Both the position numbers and the translations under genes were made by a program. This document shows positions 24,843 through 33,073 of a stretch of 64,000 bases of DNA, in pieces. Origin of the DNA: CAZAEL01 sp964484135 (lineage in GTDB: Bacteria; Elusimicrobiota; Elusimicrobia; FEN-1173); the NCBI GenBank assembly GCA_964484135.1, contig CAZAEL010000005.1, positions 1-64,000 on the forward strand. The letters are read 5' to 3'. The notes beneath the pieces are model-generated. The model was given only the letters and a program-made list of their open reading frames with translations. It had not been told where the DNA came from and searched no databases. The first letter of the stretch is position 1, and every line of letters starts with the position of its first letter.

Positions 24843-25178
24843 ATGGCTTGGCCGGGGATCGCCCTGGTCCTGGCCTGCGGCCTCCCCCTCCGGGGGGCCG
24901 AGTCCCTGTCTTCCGTCAATGTCTATCCGAACCCGGCGCGCGTCTATGAGGGCCAGACCGTCGTCACCTTCGACCGGCTGACCGATCCCGCGGACATTCT
25001 GATCTTCGCCCATAACGGGGACTTGGTGCGGGAGCAGCGGGTGGAGAACGCCGGGTTCCGGTTCCAATGGGACCTGACCAACGACGCCGGCAACCGCGTG
25101 GCCACGGGCGTGTACCTGTACGTGATCCGGAACGACCGCGGGGAAAAACGGACCGGGAAGCTGGCCGTGCTGCGATGA
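24843..25178 (+). CDS. Small secreted protein made of a single FlgD-Ig/T9SS-like domain
   Basis: A 111-residue protein consisting of a signal-like segment and one domain: VNVYPNPARVYEGQTVVTFD, ILIFAHNGDLVREQRVENAG and VATGVYLYVIRNDRGEKRTG. This pattern (YPNP start, GxLV, W-x-L-x-N-x-x-G, GVYLY) is that of type-A type-IX sorting domains, normally found at the end of large secreted proteins. Here it stands alone. The ATG at 24843 is the conservative start. An ATT at 24813, five bases after GGAGG, would add LTERRLKRW and make a better signal peptide. It overlaps the next barrel gene by ATGA. The function is unknown; adaptor or anchor roles are guesses. Confidence 0.72.
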   Translation: MAWPGIALVLACGLPLRGAESLSSVNVYPNPARVYEGQTVVTFDRLTDPADILIFAHNGDLVREQRVENAGFRFQWDLTNDAGNRVATGVYLYVIRNDRGEKRTGKLAVLR

Positions 25179-26179
25179 AGACGGGGCGTCTGTCTTTCTT
25201 TTTGGCCTGCCTGCTCGGGGTCCCCGGTCCGTCCGCGTTCGCGGCCTCCGGCCGGCTGGACGCGGATGCCGGCACCCGGGGCGCCTTGTTGCTGGATGAG
25301 AGGTTCAGCGTGCGTTCCCAGGGCATGGGGCGGGCCTCCGCCGCCCTGGCCGACGGGGGGGACCTGCTGTTCGGCAATCCCGCGGCGCTGCCCGCGGCGC
25401 GGTACGTCGAACTGTCCGCGGCCCAGCGACGCATGACCGAGGAGGTCGTCCACAGCTTCACGGGGCTGGCCGTGCCCCTGGGGGACGTGACCTCGGCCAA
25501 CGTCCGGGGGTTCGGCGTGGTTTCGGCGGGGTACGGCGTCCTGGATTACGGCGATTTCGCGGCCCGGGACGCGGCCGGGAACCCGGCCCCGAATTTCAAG
25601 GCGCAAGACGCCCTGTGGACCTTCGGTTACGGCAAGTCTTTTCGGGACAGATTGCTGGTCGGCGGCCGCATGAACCTTTATCGCATGAAAATTTCCGACC
25701 GCAAGGCGCGGGGAACCGCATACGACGCGGGCGTCTTGTACCGGGCGGTCCCGGGACGGTGGAACGTGGGGCTGGCGGTTTTCAACAGCGGCGGGGACCT
25801 GAGTTTCGGGAACGAGCGGGAGGAACTGCCGGTCTCTTACGCCGGCGGGGTGGCTTTTTGTCCTTCTTCCGGAAAGGCGCGCTTGGCGTTCGACGTCGTC
25901 CGACCGAGGGACGGCCTGGCCGCGTACCGGGCCGGCGGCGAATGGATGGCCACGGATCTCCTGGCGCTGCGGGCCGGGTACGACACGGGCAACGATCTGG
26001 GCAACGGGTGGACCTTCGGGGCGGGTCTGCGGATCCACAAATTTGAGGCGCTTTTCTATCCGGTACGGGACCTGAACCTGGATTATTCCTTCGTCCCGGC
26101 CAAGGGGACCGTCCGGTCCGGGTCGTCCACGGACGCCGGAACCCACAACTTCTCGTTGACGCTGCGGCTCGGGGACTGA
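25175..26179 (+). CDS. PorV/UPF0164-like outer-membrane barrel protein
   Basis: A 334-residue protein beginning in the ATGA overlap with the preceding gene. A signal peptide (SFFLACLLGVPGPSAFA, end near residue 23) leads into FSVRSQGMGRASAALADGGD and LLFGNPAALPAARYVELSAA, the PorV-family opening. Strand-rich sequence with VLDYGDFAARDAAGN and FGYGKSFRDRLLVGGRMNLY follows, and the protein ends in HNFSLTLRLGD. It is presumed to sit in the outer membrane. Its coupling to the stand-alone C-terminal-domain protein suggests that the two work together. A 173-base gap with imperfect hairpins but no T-run follows. Confidence 0.8.
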   Translation: MKTGRLSFFLACLLGVPGPSAFAASGRLDADAGTRGALLLDERFSVRSQGMGRASAALADGGDLLFGNPAALPAARYVELSAAQRRMTEEVVHSFTGLAVPLGDVTSANVRGFGVVSAGYGVLDYGDFAARDAAGNPAPNFKAQDALWTFGYGKSFRDRLLVGGRMNLYRMKISDRKARGTAYDAGVLYRAVPGRWNVGLAVFNSGGDLSFGNEREELPVSYAGGVAFCPSSGKARLAFDVVRPRDGLAAYRAGGEWMATDLLALRAGYDTGNDLGNGWTFGAGLRIHKFEALFYPVRDLNLDYSFVPAKGTVRSGSSTDAGTHNFSLTLRLGD

Positions 26180-26352
26180 GGACCGGCCGTCCTTTCGACG
26201 AAGAGTCCTCGCGGGACGGGAGGACGGCTTCGCGGCGGAGGGCGGGCCGCCCCCTTTCCCGCCTTTGACCCCGGACCATTCGATGCCTTCAAGGGAGAAA
26301 AAATCTTGAACACCGCGTTTTCTGTCGACGCCCCGAGGGAGCGCCGGCCTTT

Positions 26353-27453
26353 ATGACGGCGCCGGGCGGTCTTTTTCCTCAGGCGTGGAGGGTGGAGGCG
26401 GTGGAAGACCCCCTCGCCGCGGCCTCCCTCTGGCGGAGGCTGGAGGCCGAGGTCGGGGGAGGCCGCCTGACGTCCTCCTGGGACTGGGTCGAGACCTGGG
26501 TGCGGCATTACGGCGACCGGGTCCCGCACGCGTTCCTGGTGGGCCGCAGGAACGGCGCGCCCGCCGCCGCGGCGCTCCTGACGCGGGGCGATTTTCCCCG
26601 GCGGTGGATCGGACGGACTTTCACCCGCCACCTGGGGACCGCGGGAGAGCCGGACGCGGAGAGCGTTTTCGTCGAATACAACCGGCCCCTTTGCGCGCCG
26701 GAAGATCTGCCGGGGTTCGCCGCGGCCCTCCTGTCGTTCCTCCGGGAGGATCCCGCCTGGGACGAAATCCGTCTGGATGGTTTTGACCCGGAGGCGGCGC
26801 GGCCCTTCCTGGAGGCCGCGCCGGGCTTCACGGTGCGAGAGCGGCCCTGTCCGGCGGTGGACCTGCGCCCCGCCCGTGGGTCGCCCGAGGCGGCCCTGGC
26901 CCTCCTGCGATCGGAAACCCGCGCGCGGATCCGGCGCAGCCTGCGCGGTTTCGGGACCGTCACCGCGGAATGGGCGGAGACGGCGGACCAGGCCCGGGAC
27001 ATCCTGGAGGAGTTGATCGTCCTACACCAGAAACGGTGGACGAAGGCCGGCCATCCGGGCGTGTTCGCGAGCCCCCGGTTCACGGCCTTTCACCGGGAAC
27101 TGGTGTCCCGGCTCCTGCCCCAGGGGCGGGCCGTCCTGTTCCGGGCCCGCGCGGCCTCCGGCACCGTGGGCTGCCTCTATTCCCTGATCGACAACGGACG
27201 GCTCCTGTTTTATCAGAGCGGGCTGGCGGCCTTCGACGACAACAAGCTCAAGCCCGGGCTGGTGGTGCACGCCCTGTGCCTGCAGGAGTGCGCCAGGAGG
27301 GGACTGGAGGAATACGATTTTATGGCCGGAGACAACCGCTACAAATCCGAGCTCGCCAACGTGGAACGCCGTCTGGTGTGGGCGGCGTTGCGCCGCCCTG
27401 GTCGGGCCTTCCGGCTCCTGGGTTTTTTCCGTCGGATGCGGGGGGGGGCGTAA
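26353..27453 (+). CDS. FemAB/CelD-like GNAT acyltransferase
   Basis: A 366-residue cytoplasmic protein of the double-GNAT Acetyltransf_6 type. The C-terminal half has LEELIVLHQKRWTKAGHPGV (about residues 217-236), LFRARAASGTVGCLYSLID and LVVHALCLQECARRGLEEYD followed by DFMAGDNRYKSELA, the typical end of the family. Such proteins move amino-acyl or acyl groups and are common in exosortase-linked exopolysaccharide clusters. The substrate is unknown. GAGGGAG lies upstream of the ATG. A second, divergent copy follows without a gap. Confidence 0.8.
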   Translation: MTAPGGLFPQAWRVEAVEDPLAAASLWRRLEAEVGGGRLTSSWDWVETWVRHYGDRVPHAFLVGRRNGAPAAAALLTRGDFPRRWIGRTFTRHLGTAGEPDAESVFVEYNRPLCAPEDLPGFAAALLSFLREDPAWDEIRLDGFDPEAARPFLEAAPGFTVRERPCPAVDLRPARGSPEAALALLRSETRARIRRSLRGFGTVTAEWAETADQARDILEELIVLHQKRWTKAGHPGVFASPRFTAFHRELVSRLLPQGRAVLFRARAASGTVGCLYSLIDNGRLLFYQSGLAAFDDNKLKPGLVVHALCLQECARRGLEEYDFMAGDNRYKSELANVERRLVWAALRRPGRAFRLLGFFRRMRGGA

Positions 27454-28665
27454 ATGCGCGCGGAAACCGCCGCCCCGGCCGCGGCGGAAGAAGGGAGGCT
27501 TCCTTCTTCTCCGGCTGTGCCGCTCCGCGACGGCTGGAGCGCCCGGTGCTTTCGTTCCTGGGATTTCCCGCCGGAGGTCCTGGAGGCCTGGTCCTCGCTG
27601 GCGGAGGCCCGGGGCGACGCCGCCGTTTTCCTGGATCCGGCGTGGTTCGGCACTTGGTGGAAGGCCTTCGGCGCCGAGGGGGCCCTTTTCGTGGTGGCGC
27701 TGGAACGGAAAGGCCGGACGCGGGCCCTCTTCCCGCTCCTGCGCCGGGCCTCCCCGGGAGGAAAGATCGTCCTGTCTTCTCTTTCCAACGACCATTCGTT
27801 CTATTACGACTTTTTGCTCCCCGCCGGCGCGGAGGAGGAAGGGGCGCTCTCCGCTTTCGCGGAGTTCCTGAGGAGGACCGGTCCGGCCCATCGGCTGGTC
27901 TTGGAGGGGCTCTCCGGGGAGAGCGCCACGGGGGGCCTCCTGCAGGCGGCCCTGGGACGGGAGGGGTTCCCGGTCCAGCGCGAAAGCTGGCCTTTCGCCC
28001 CGCGGGTGGAAGTGGACGGGACGTGGGAGGAGTATGAGCGGGGCCTTCATCCCAAGCTCCTGAACAACCTCAAAAAAGGCCGCCGGCGCGCGGAGCGGGA
28101 AGGAACGTTGTCCTTCGAGGCGGTGCGGGATTTCCCCCGGCTGGACGCCCTCCTGGACGAGGCCTTCCGCGTGGAGGACCGGGGCTGGAAGGGCCGGCAG
28201 GGCACCTCGATCCATGCCGGAGAGAGGACGGAGTTTTTTTACCGGTCCCTGGCCGCGGAGGCGGCGCGGCGCGGCGCTTTCCGCCTCTATGTGTTGCGGT
28301 GGAACGGCCGGATCATCGCCTTCGACTATTGCCTCGCCCGGGGGAGGACGCTCTTCGCCCTCAAGACGGGCTATGACCAATCCGCCGCCTTCTTTTCGGC
28401 CGGCAACCTCATGCGCCGGGAGCTGCTCAGGACCCTGTTCACGGACCGGGAATTCGGCCGCTACGATTTCCTGGGCCCCGCGTACCCTTGGAAGATGGAA
28501 TGGAACGCGGCGGGCGGGCGCTACGAGTGGTTTTACGTCTATTCCCCCGACTGGCGCGGACGGGTCGAGCACCTGTGCCGTCACGGGTGGAAAAACATGG
28601 TGAAGCGCGCCTGGCACGCGGCGAAGGGCGGCCAGGCTTCGGAGGCGGTCCGCCGTGTCGGTTGA
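27454..28665 (+). CDS. Second FemAB-like GNAT acyltransferase
   Basis: A 403-residue relative of the preceding protein, starting directly after its stop (TAAATG). Recognisable pieces are FLDPAWFGTWWKAFGAEGAL (about residues 51-70), KLLNNLKKGRRRAEREG, LYVLRWNGRIIAFDYCLARG and RYDFLGPAYPWKMEWNA. The similarity between the two is limited to the fold and the order of motifs, so they probably act on different substrates or in sequence. The C-terminus is basic. The next gene starts inside it with an 11-base overlap. Confidence 0.8.
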   Translation: MRAETAAPAAAEEGRLPSSPAVPLRDGWSARCFRSWDFPPEVLEAWSSLAEARGDAAVFLDPAWFGTWWKAFGAEGALFVVALERKGRTRALFPLLRRASPGGKIVLSSLSNDHSFYYDFLLPAGAEEEGALSAFAEFLRRTGPAHRLVLEGLSGESATGGLLQAALGREGFPVQRESWPFAPRVEVDGTWEEYERGLHPKLLNNLKKGRRRAEREGTLSFEAVRDFPRLDALLDEAFRVEDRGWKGRQGTSIHAGERTEFFYRSLAAEAARRGAFRLYVLRWNGRIIAFDYCLARGRTLFALKTGYDQSAAFFSAGNLMRRELLRTLFTDREFGRYDFLGPAYPWKMEWNAAGGRYEWFYVYSPDWRGRVEHLCRHGWKNMVKRAWHAAKGGQASEAVRRVG

Positions 28666-30487
28666 GGCCCCCGCGCGCTCCGGCCTCCGTTGGGCCTGCG
28701 GCCGCTGCGCGGCGGATCTCGGGATCGCCGCGGAACCGCGCGTCTGCCCGCGCTGCGGGTGGGAGGTCCGATGGGAAGAGGGCCTCTGGCGCCTTCCCGC
28801 CGCCGACGGGAACCCCGTCCGCGCCGGAGAGGACGTGCCCGCGGTGGACCCGGACGAATGGCGGGGCCGCGAACCGGCGGGCCTGGGCTGGCGGCAGGTC
28901 GCGCGCGTCATGGACAGGGCCAGCGCTTTTTACAACGGGGCGTGGTTCTGCCTTCTGCCCTGGCCGGAGGCGGCGCGGGTCCTCCTGCTGGAGGCCGGCC
29001 TGGGCGGCGCCGCCCTGTCCCTGGCCCCCCGCGCGGCGGAGCTGTGGGTGTGCCACCCCGCGCCGGACCGGGCGCGCGTCGCGGCGGCCCGCGCCCGACG
29101 GGCGGGACACGGGCATGTCCGGGTCCTGGCGGGGAACTGGGGGACGCGGCTGCCTTTTGCCGACGGGTCTTTCGACGCGGTCCTGGCCCAGGATCTTCCG
29201 TCGGTCCTGGCCGGGTGCGCCGCGAGCGGGCCGGAGGCTTTGTTCGCCGAGCTGAGGCGCGTCCTGTCCCCGTCGGGCTTCCTTTACACGGAGGGCCGGG
29301 CGCGGGGGCCCCTCTCTCCCCGCCGGGAGGACAGCCTGTTGTGGGGCCGCTGGCGCGGGGCCCTGGCCGCGGCCGGCCTGGATGTGCGGGCGGAGTGGCT
29401 GTTCCGTTTGGACGGGGAGGGGCGCCCCTATGAGGTCCAGGACGCCCGGGGGAGCCTGCCGTTGGGAGAGCGGATGAAGAGGAAGGCCTTGTCCCCGATC
29501 AGGACGCTCCGGCGGGCCCTCCTGTGCGCCTCCTCCGAGGCCGCTTTCGCGCCTTCGCCGGCGGAAGGGGTCCTGCGCCGCCTGCCCGTGGCCGACGCGG
29601 CCGTGCGGAAGGCGGCGGAGACCCTTTATCTGGGAAGCTTCGACACCTGCCGGGTCCAGACCGAGCATTTGGTCGTACGCATCCCCCTCGGCCCCGCGGG
29701 AGAGGAGCGTTGCCGCCGCAACAGCGCGGCCTTGCGCGAACTGGAAGGGCTCTCCCTTCCCTTTGAGACGCCGCGGCCGGCCGGCGAAGGGGTTTGTCGA
29801 GGGTTGCCCTACTTTGCGGAAACCCGCCTGGAGGGGCGGCCGGTCCCTTATCTCGCCCTTTCCCCTTCGGATCGAGACAGGATCCGCGGGCGGGCCCAGG
29901 GGCTTCTGGAGGCTTTGTACCGGGGCACGCGGCGCCGCGTACGGCTGGACGAATCCCGCGTCAAGGAGCTGTTCGCGGACCCGCTGACGGCCATGGCTTC
30001 GGAGCTTGACGCCGAGGCCGCGGCCCTGGCGCGGGAGGCGGCGGACGGGCTCCTGCGGCGGCTGCCGGGGCAGGAATGGGACCTGGTCCGCACCCACGGT
30101 GATTTCAAGGCCAGCAACTTTTTGACGGACCCCGCGGGACGGCTGCGCGGGCTCGTGGATTGGGACCTGTCCCGTCCGTCCGGCCTGCCGGTCATGGACA
30201 TGATCCTGTGCGAGGCGTTCGACCGTTCCCTGTCGCAAAGGGCGTTTTTCGGCGAGGCCGTGTTCGAGGCGGGCTTCGGCGCCCGGCCCTGCCGGGAGGG
30301 GCTCGGCCTGGAGCTGAGGCGGTACGTCGAGGACGAGGCCCGGTGGCGGCTCACGGCCCTGATGGCGCTCGTGGATTATTTCCTCAACTATCTCCACGCC
30401 CCCAGCCGGCGGGCCGGAGACAGGCGCCGGTTGTTCTCCGAATGGGTGACCGCCGCCTGCCGCCGGACGATGGAGGCCGTGGCGTGA
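28655..30487 (+). CDS. Zinc ribbon-methyltransferase-APH kinase fusion
   Basis: A 610-residue protein with three parts. Residues 15-34 hold two Cys-x2-Cys pairs (CGRC and CPRC), a zinc ribbon like that before some SAM methyltransferases. Residues ~75-270 look like a class I methyltransferase (VLLLEAGLGGAALSLAP for motif I, LPFADGSFDAVLAQDLPSVL for motif IV). Residues ~320-600 match an aminoglycoside-phosphotransferase-like kinase, with HGDFKASNF at about 483-491 and LVDWDLSR shortly after. All catalytic residues of the kinase seem present. It may methylate and phosphorylate a sugar or glycolipid of this pathway. The fusion is unusual, and neither substrate can be told. GTG start. Confidence 0.72.
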   Translation: MSVEAPARSGLRWACGRCAADLGIAAEPRVCPRCGWEVRWEEGLWRLPAADGNPVRAGEDVPAVDPDEWRGREPAGLGWRQVARVMDRASAFYNGAWFCLLPWPEAARVLLLEAGLGGAALSLAPRAAELWVCHPAPDRARVAAARARRAGHGHVRVLAGNWGTRLPFADGSFDAVLAQDLPSVLAGCAASGPEALFAELRRVLSPSGFLYTEGRARGPLSPRREDSLLWGRWRGALAAAGLDVRAEWLFRLDGEGRPYEVQDARGSLPLGERMKRKALSPIRTLRRALLCASSEAAFAPSPAEGVLRRLPVADAAVRKAAETLYLGSFDTCRVQTEHLVVRIPLGPAGEERCRRNSAALRELEGLSLPFETPRPAGEGVCRGLPYFAETRLEGRPVPYLALSPSDRDRIRGRAQGLLEALYRGTRRRVRLDESRVKELFADPLTAMASELDAEAAALAREAADGLLRRLPGQEWDLVRTHGDFKASNFLTDPAGRLRGLVDWDLSRPSGLPVMDMILCEAFDRSLSQRAFFGEAVFEAGFGARPCREGLGLELRRYVEDEARWRLTALMALVDYFLNYLHAPSRRAGDRRRLFSEWVTAACRRTMEAVA

Positions 30488-31584
30488 CCCCGCGCCGTTC
30501 CGCCGAACCCCGCCGTCCGGTTTTCGACGGAGGAACGGGAGAGCCCGGCCTGGTGAGCGTGATCCTCCCGACGCACAACCGGGCCTACATCCTGGACCGG
30601 GCCATTGAAAGCGTCCTGGCGCAGACCTACCGGTCCCTGGAGCTGATCGTCGTGGACGACGGCTCCACGGACGATACCCGGGCGCGCGTGGAGAGACACC
30701 GGGGAGGACCGGTTCGCTATTTGCCCCTGCCCGCGGGGGGCGTTTCCCGCGCCCGGAACGCGGGCCTGGCCGCGGCGCGCGGCGAATTCATCGCCCTCCT
30801 GGACTCGGACGACGCCTGGAAGCCCTGGAAGCTGGCCGTCCAGGTGAGCTTCCTCCGGAAGTTCCCCGAGATCGCTATGGCGTGGACGGACATGGAGGCC
30901 GTTGACGCCGCGGGCGCGACCGTGAGCCGGGCCTATCTCAGGACCTACTACGGCGCGTACCGCAAGACCCGGCTGGAAGACTGGCTTCGGCCCATGGGCT
31001 CGTTGGGGGATCTCGGGGACGGCGTGCCGGAGGCGGAGAGGAACCGCGGGATGTGGGGCGGGGATCTTTTTTCCGCCATGTTCTTCGGGAACCTGGTGCA
31101 CACGCCCACCGTGCTGTTCCGCCGGCGCCTGCTGCGGGGGACCGGCGGGTTCGACGAATCTTTGCAGGGGTCCGGCGCGGATTTCGATTTTCATTGGCGG
31201 GTCTGCCGGGAGGCCCCGGCGGGTTTCCTGGACGCCTCGGCCATCTTGTACCGGATCAAGGCCCCGGACCAGCTGACCCGGCCGGACTGCTACGCCAACA
31301 CCGCGCGGAACTTCCTGACCACGCTGACGCGCAGGATCGAAGAGGACGGGGCTCGGATCCGCCTGCCGGCGCCGGTGATCAGGCGCGAGCTGGCCCGGGC
31401 CCACGGATGGCTCGGGGAGGAACTGTTCCTGGACGGCGGACGGGACGGGGCGACGCGGCACCTGTTCCGGAGCCTCCTCCTGGATCCCCGCCAGGGCCGG
31501 ACGGCCGCCCTCCTGGCCGCGAGCCTGCTCCCGTACGGCGTCTTCCGGGCGGCGCGGGCCCTGAAGCGGGCGGTGCGGCCGTGA
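30484..31584 (+). CDS. GT2 family glycosyltransferase
   Basis: A 366-residue GT-A enzyme. SVILPTHNRAYILDRAIESV is followed by LELIVVDDGSTDDT (nucleotide-sugar binding) and by FIALLDSDDAWKPWK, the DxD-like metal site. HTPTVLFRRRLLRGTGGFDE leads to the acceptor part. The start is the GTG in the GTGA overlap with the fusion gene. It is cytoplasmic or membrane-associated and adds one sugar to the lipid-linked unit; donor unknown. Confidence 0.88.
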   Translation: MTPRRSAEPRRPVFDGGTGEPGLVSVILPTHNRAYILDRAIESVLAQTYRSLELIVVDDGSTDDTRARVERHRGGPVRYLPLPAGGVSRARNAGLAAARGEFIALLDSDDAWKPWKLAVQVSFLRKFPEIAMAWTDMEAVDAAGATVSRAYLRTYYGAYRKTRLEDWLRPMGSLGDLGDGVPEAERNRGMWGGDLFSAMFFGNLVHTPTVLFRRRLLRGTGGFDESLQGSGADFDFHWRVCREAPAGFLDASAILYRIKAPDQLTRPDCYANTARNFLTTLTRRIEEDGARIRLPAPVIRRELARAHGWLGEELFLDGGRDGATRHLFRSLLLDPRQGRTAALLAASLLPYGVFRAARALKRAVRP

Positions 31585-33071
31585 GCGGGACCGGCGGGGC
31601 GGGGAGCGGCTTGGGCGGCTTCCTCAAAAATTCGACGGTGTACGCCTTCGGCAACGTGCTGAACCGGGCGGGCGCGTTCCTTCTCCTGCCGCTGTACACG
31701 CGCCTGCTGACGGTGGAGCAGTACGGGGCCCTGGAACTCTTCTACGTCACGGCCAGCGTCATTTCGTCCGTGCTGTCGGTCGGCTTGGCGCACGCCACCC
31801 TGCGTTTCTATTTCGAGTACAAGGAGACGTCGGAACGCAACAAGGTGGTGACCAGCTGTCTCCTCAGCACCGTTCTGTACGCGGTGCCGTTCGTGCTGGT
31901 CCTTTCCCGCTGGAACGGACGCCTGGCGGGCCTGGTGTTCGGCGATCCGTCGTACGCGCCGACGTTGAACGTGCTCTACGCCACCCTCATCCTGGAACTC
32001 CTGCGCCAGATCGGCCTGGCCTATTTCCGCGCCCGGGAGTATGCCAGGATGTACGTGGCGGTCTGCTTCCTGCAGCTGGTGTGCCAGGTGGCCTGCAACG
32101 TGTACACCGTCGGTTTTCAACGATGGGGCGTGCCGGGCGTCCTGTGGGGGAATTTGGCCAGCGTGGCCGCCGGCTGCGGCTTCATCCTGTTCATCGTGAT
32201 CCGCGAGTGCGGGGCCTCCTACGACGTCGGCAAGATGAAGGCCATTTTCCGGTACAGTTATCCTTTCCTCTTCACCGCCATCCTGGGGGTGATCCTCCAG
32301 AACCTGGACCGGATGATCCTGCGGGCGTTTTTTTCGCTGGAGGCGGTGGGGCTCTATGCCCTGGCCTACAAGTTCGGCATCCTGGTTCAGGAGCTGCTCC
32401 TGGAGCCGTACAACCGGAGCTTCGGCGCCTATCGCTTCAAGATCATGAACGACCCCGATTCCCGGCGGATCCTTTCCCGGCTGTACGTGTACCTCGTCGC
32501 CGCCGCCGCTTTCATGGGGCTGGGAATATCGTTGTTCTCCCACGACGTGCTGCGGATCATGACCGGACCCGCTTACTGGGAGGCCCATCGGTTCATCCCC
32601 ATGATCGCCCTGGCGTTCGTGATTTCCGGCGCCTCCTACACTTTTCAGACGGGTCTGCTCTACAGCAAGCAGACGCGGTATATGATCCTCATCACGGCGA
32701 CGTCCGGGGCGGTCAACGTCTTCCTTTATCTTTTCCTGATCCCCCGGTTCGGCCCCATGGGGGCGGCCTGGGCCGTGGTCGGAAAGTTTCTGCTGGAGGC
32801 TTCCATGACCTACGCGATCTCCCAGAGGCTTCACCCCGTGCCCTATGACAACGGCAAGGCGGTCAAGATCCTGGCCTCGGCCGCCGCGGTGGCGGCGGCG
32901 GCGCGGTTGTTGCCGGCGCTGCCCTTGCCGGTTTCCGTCCCGACGCACGCCGCCCTCGCCGCTTTGTTCCCCGTCCTGCTGGTGGCCGCGGGCTGCCTGC
33001 GCCGGGAAGAGTTGGCGCGCGCGTGGCGCGCCGCCGGAAGCCGGCTCCGCCCGCGCTCCGCGGAGGCCTGA
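31581..33071 (+). CDS. Wzx-like polysaccharide flippase
   Basis: A 496-residue polytopic membrane protein with about 12-14 hydrophobic segments, of MATE/Wzx type. Residues near the start (STVYAFGNVLNRAGAFLLLP) and LYTRLLTVEQYGALELFY are characteristic of oligosaccharide flippases. Later YSYPFLFTAILGVILQNLDR and FSLEAVGLYALAYKFGILVQ repeat the pattern of the family. It would turn the lipid-linked repeat unit to the periplasmic side. GTG start in a GTGA overlap with the GT2 gene. Confidence 0.88.
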   Translation: MSGTGGAGSGLGGFLKNSTVYAFGNVLNRAGAFLLLPLYTRLLTVEQYGALELFYVTASVISSVLSVGLAHATLRFYFEYKETSERNKVVTSCLLSTVLYAVPFVLVLSRWNGRLAGLVFGDPSYAPTLNVLYATLILELLRQIGLAYFRAREYARMYVAVCFLQLVCQVACNVYTVGFQRWGVPGVLWGNLASVAAGCGFILFIVIRECGASYDVGKMKAIFRYSYPFLFTAILGVILQNLDRMILRAFFSLEAVGLYALAYKFGILVQELLLEPYNRSFGAYRFKIMNDPDSRRILSRLYVYLVAAAAFMGLGISLFSHDVLRIMTGPAYWEAHRFIPMIALAFVISGASYTFQTGLLYSKQTRYMILITATSGAVNVFLYLFLIPRFGPMGAAWAVVGKFLLEASMTYAISQRLHPVPYDNGKAVKILASAAAVAAAARLLPALPLPVSVPTHAALAALFPVLLVAAGCLRREELARAWRAAGSRLRPRSAEA

Positions 33072-33073
33072 TC

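Noticed and set aside
26186..26228. GCCGTCCT...AGGACGGC hairpin after the barrel gene as terminator
   Set aside because: The 8-bp arms are real but compete with an inner GTCCTC/GAGGAC stem and no T-run follows, so termination cannot be supported.
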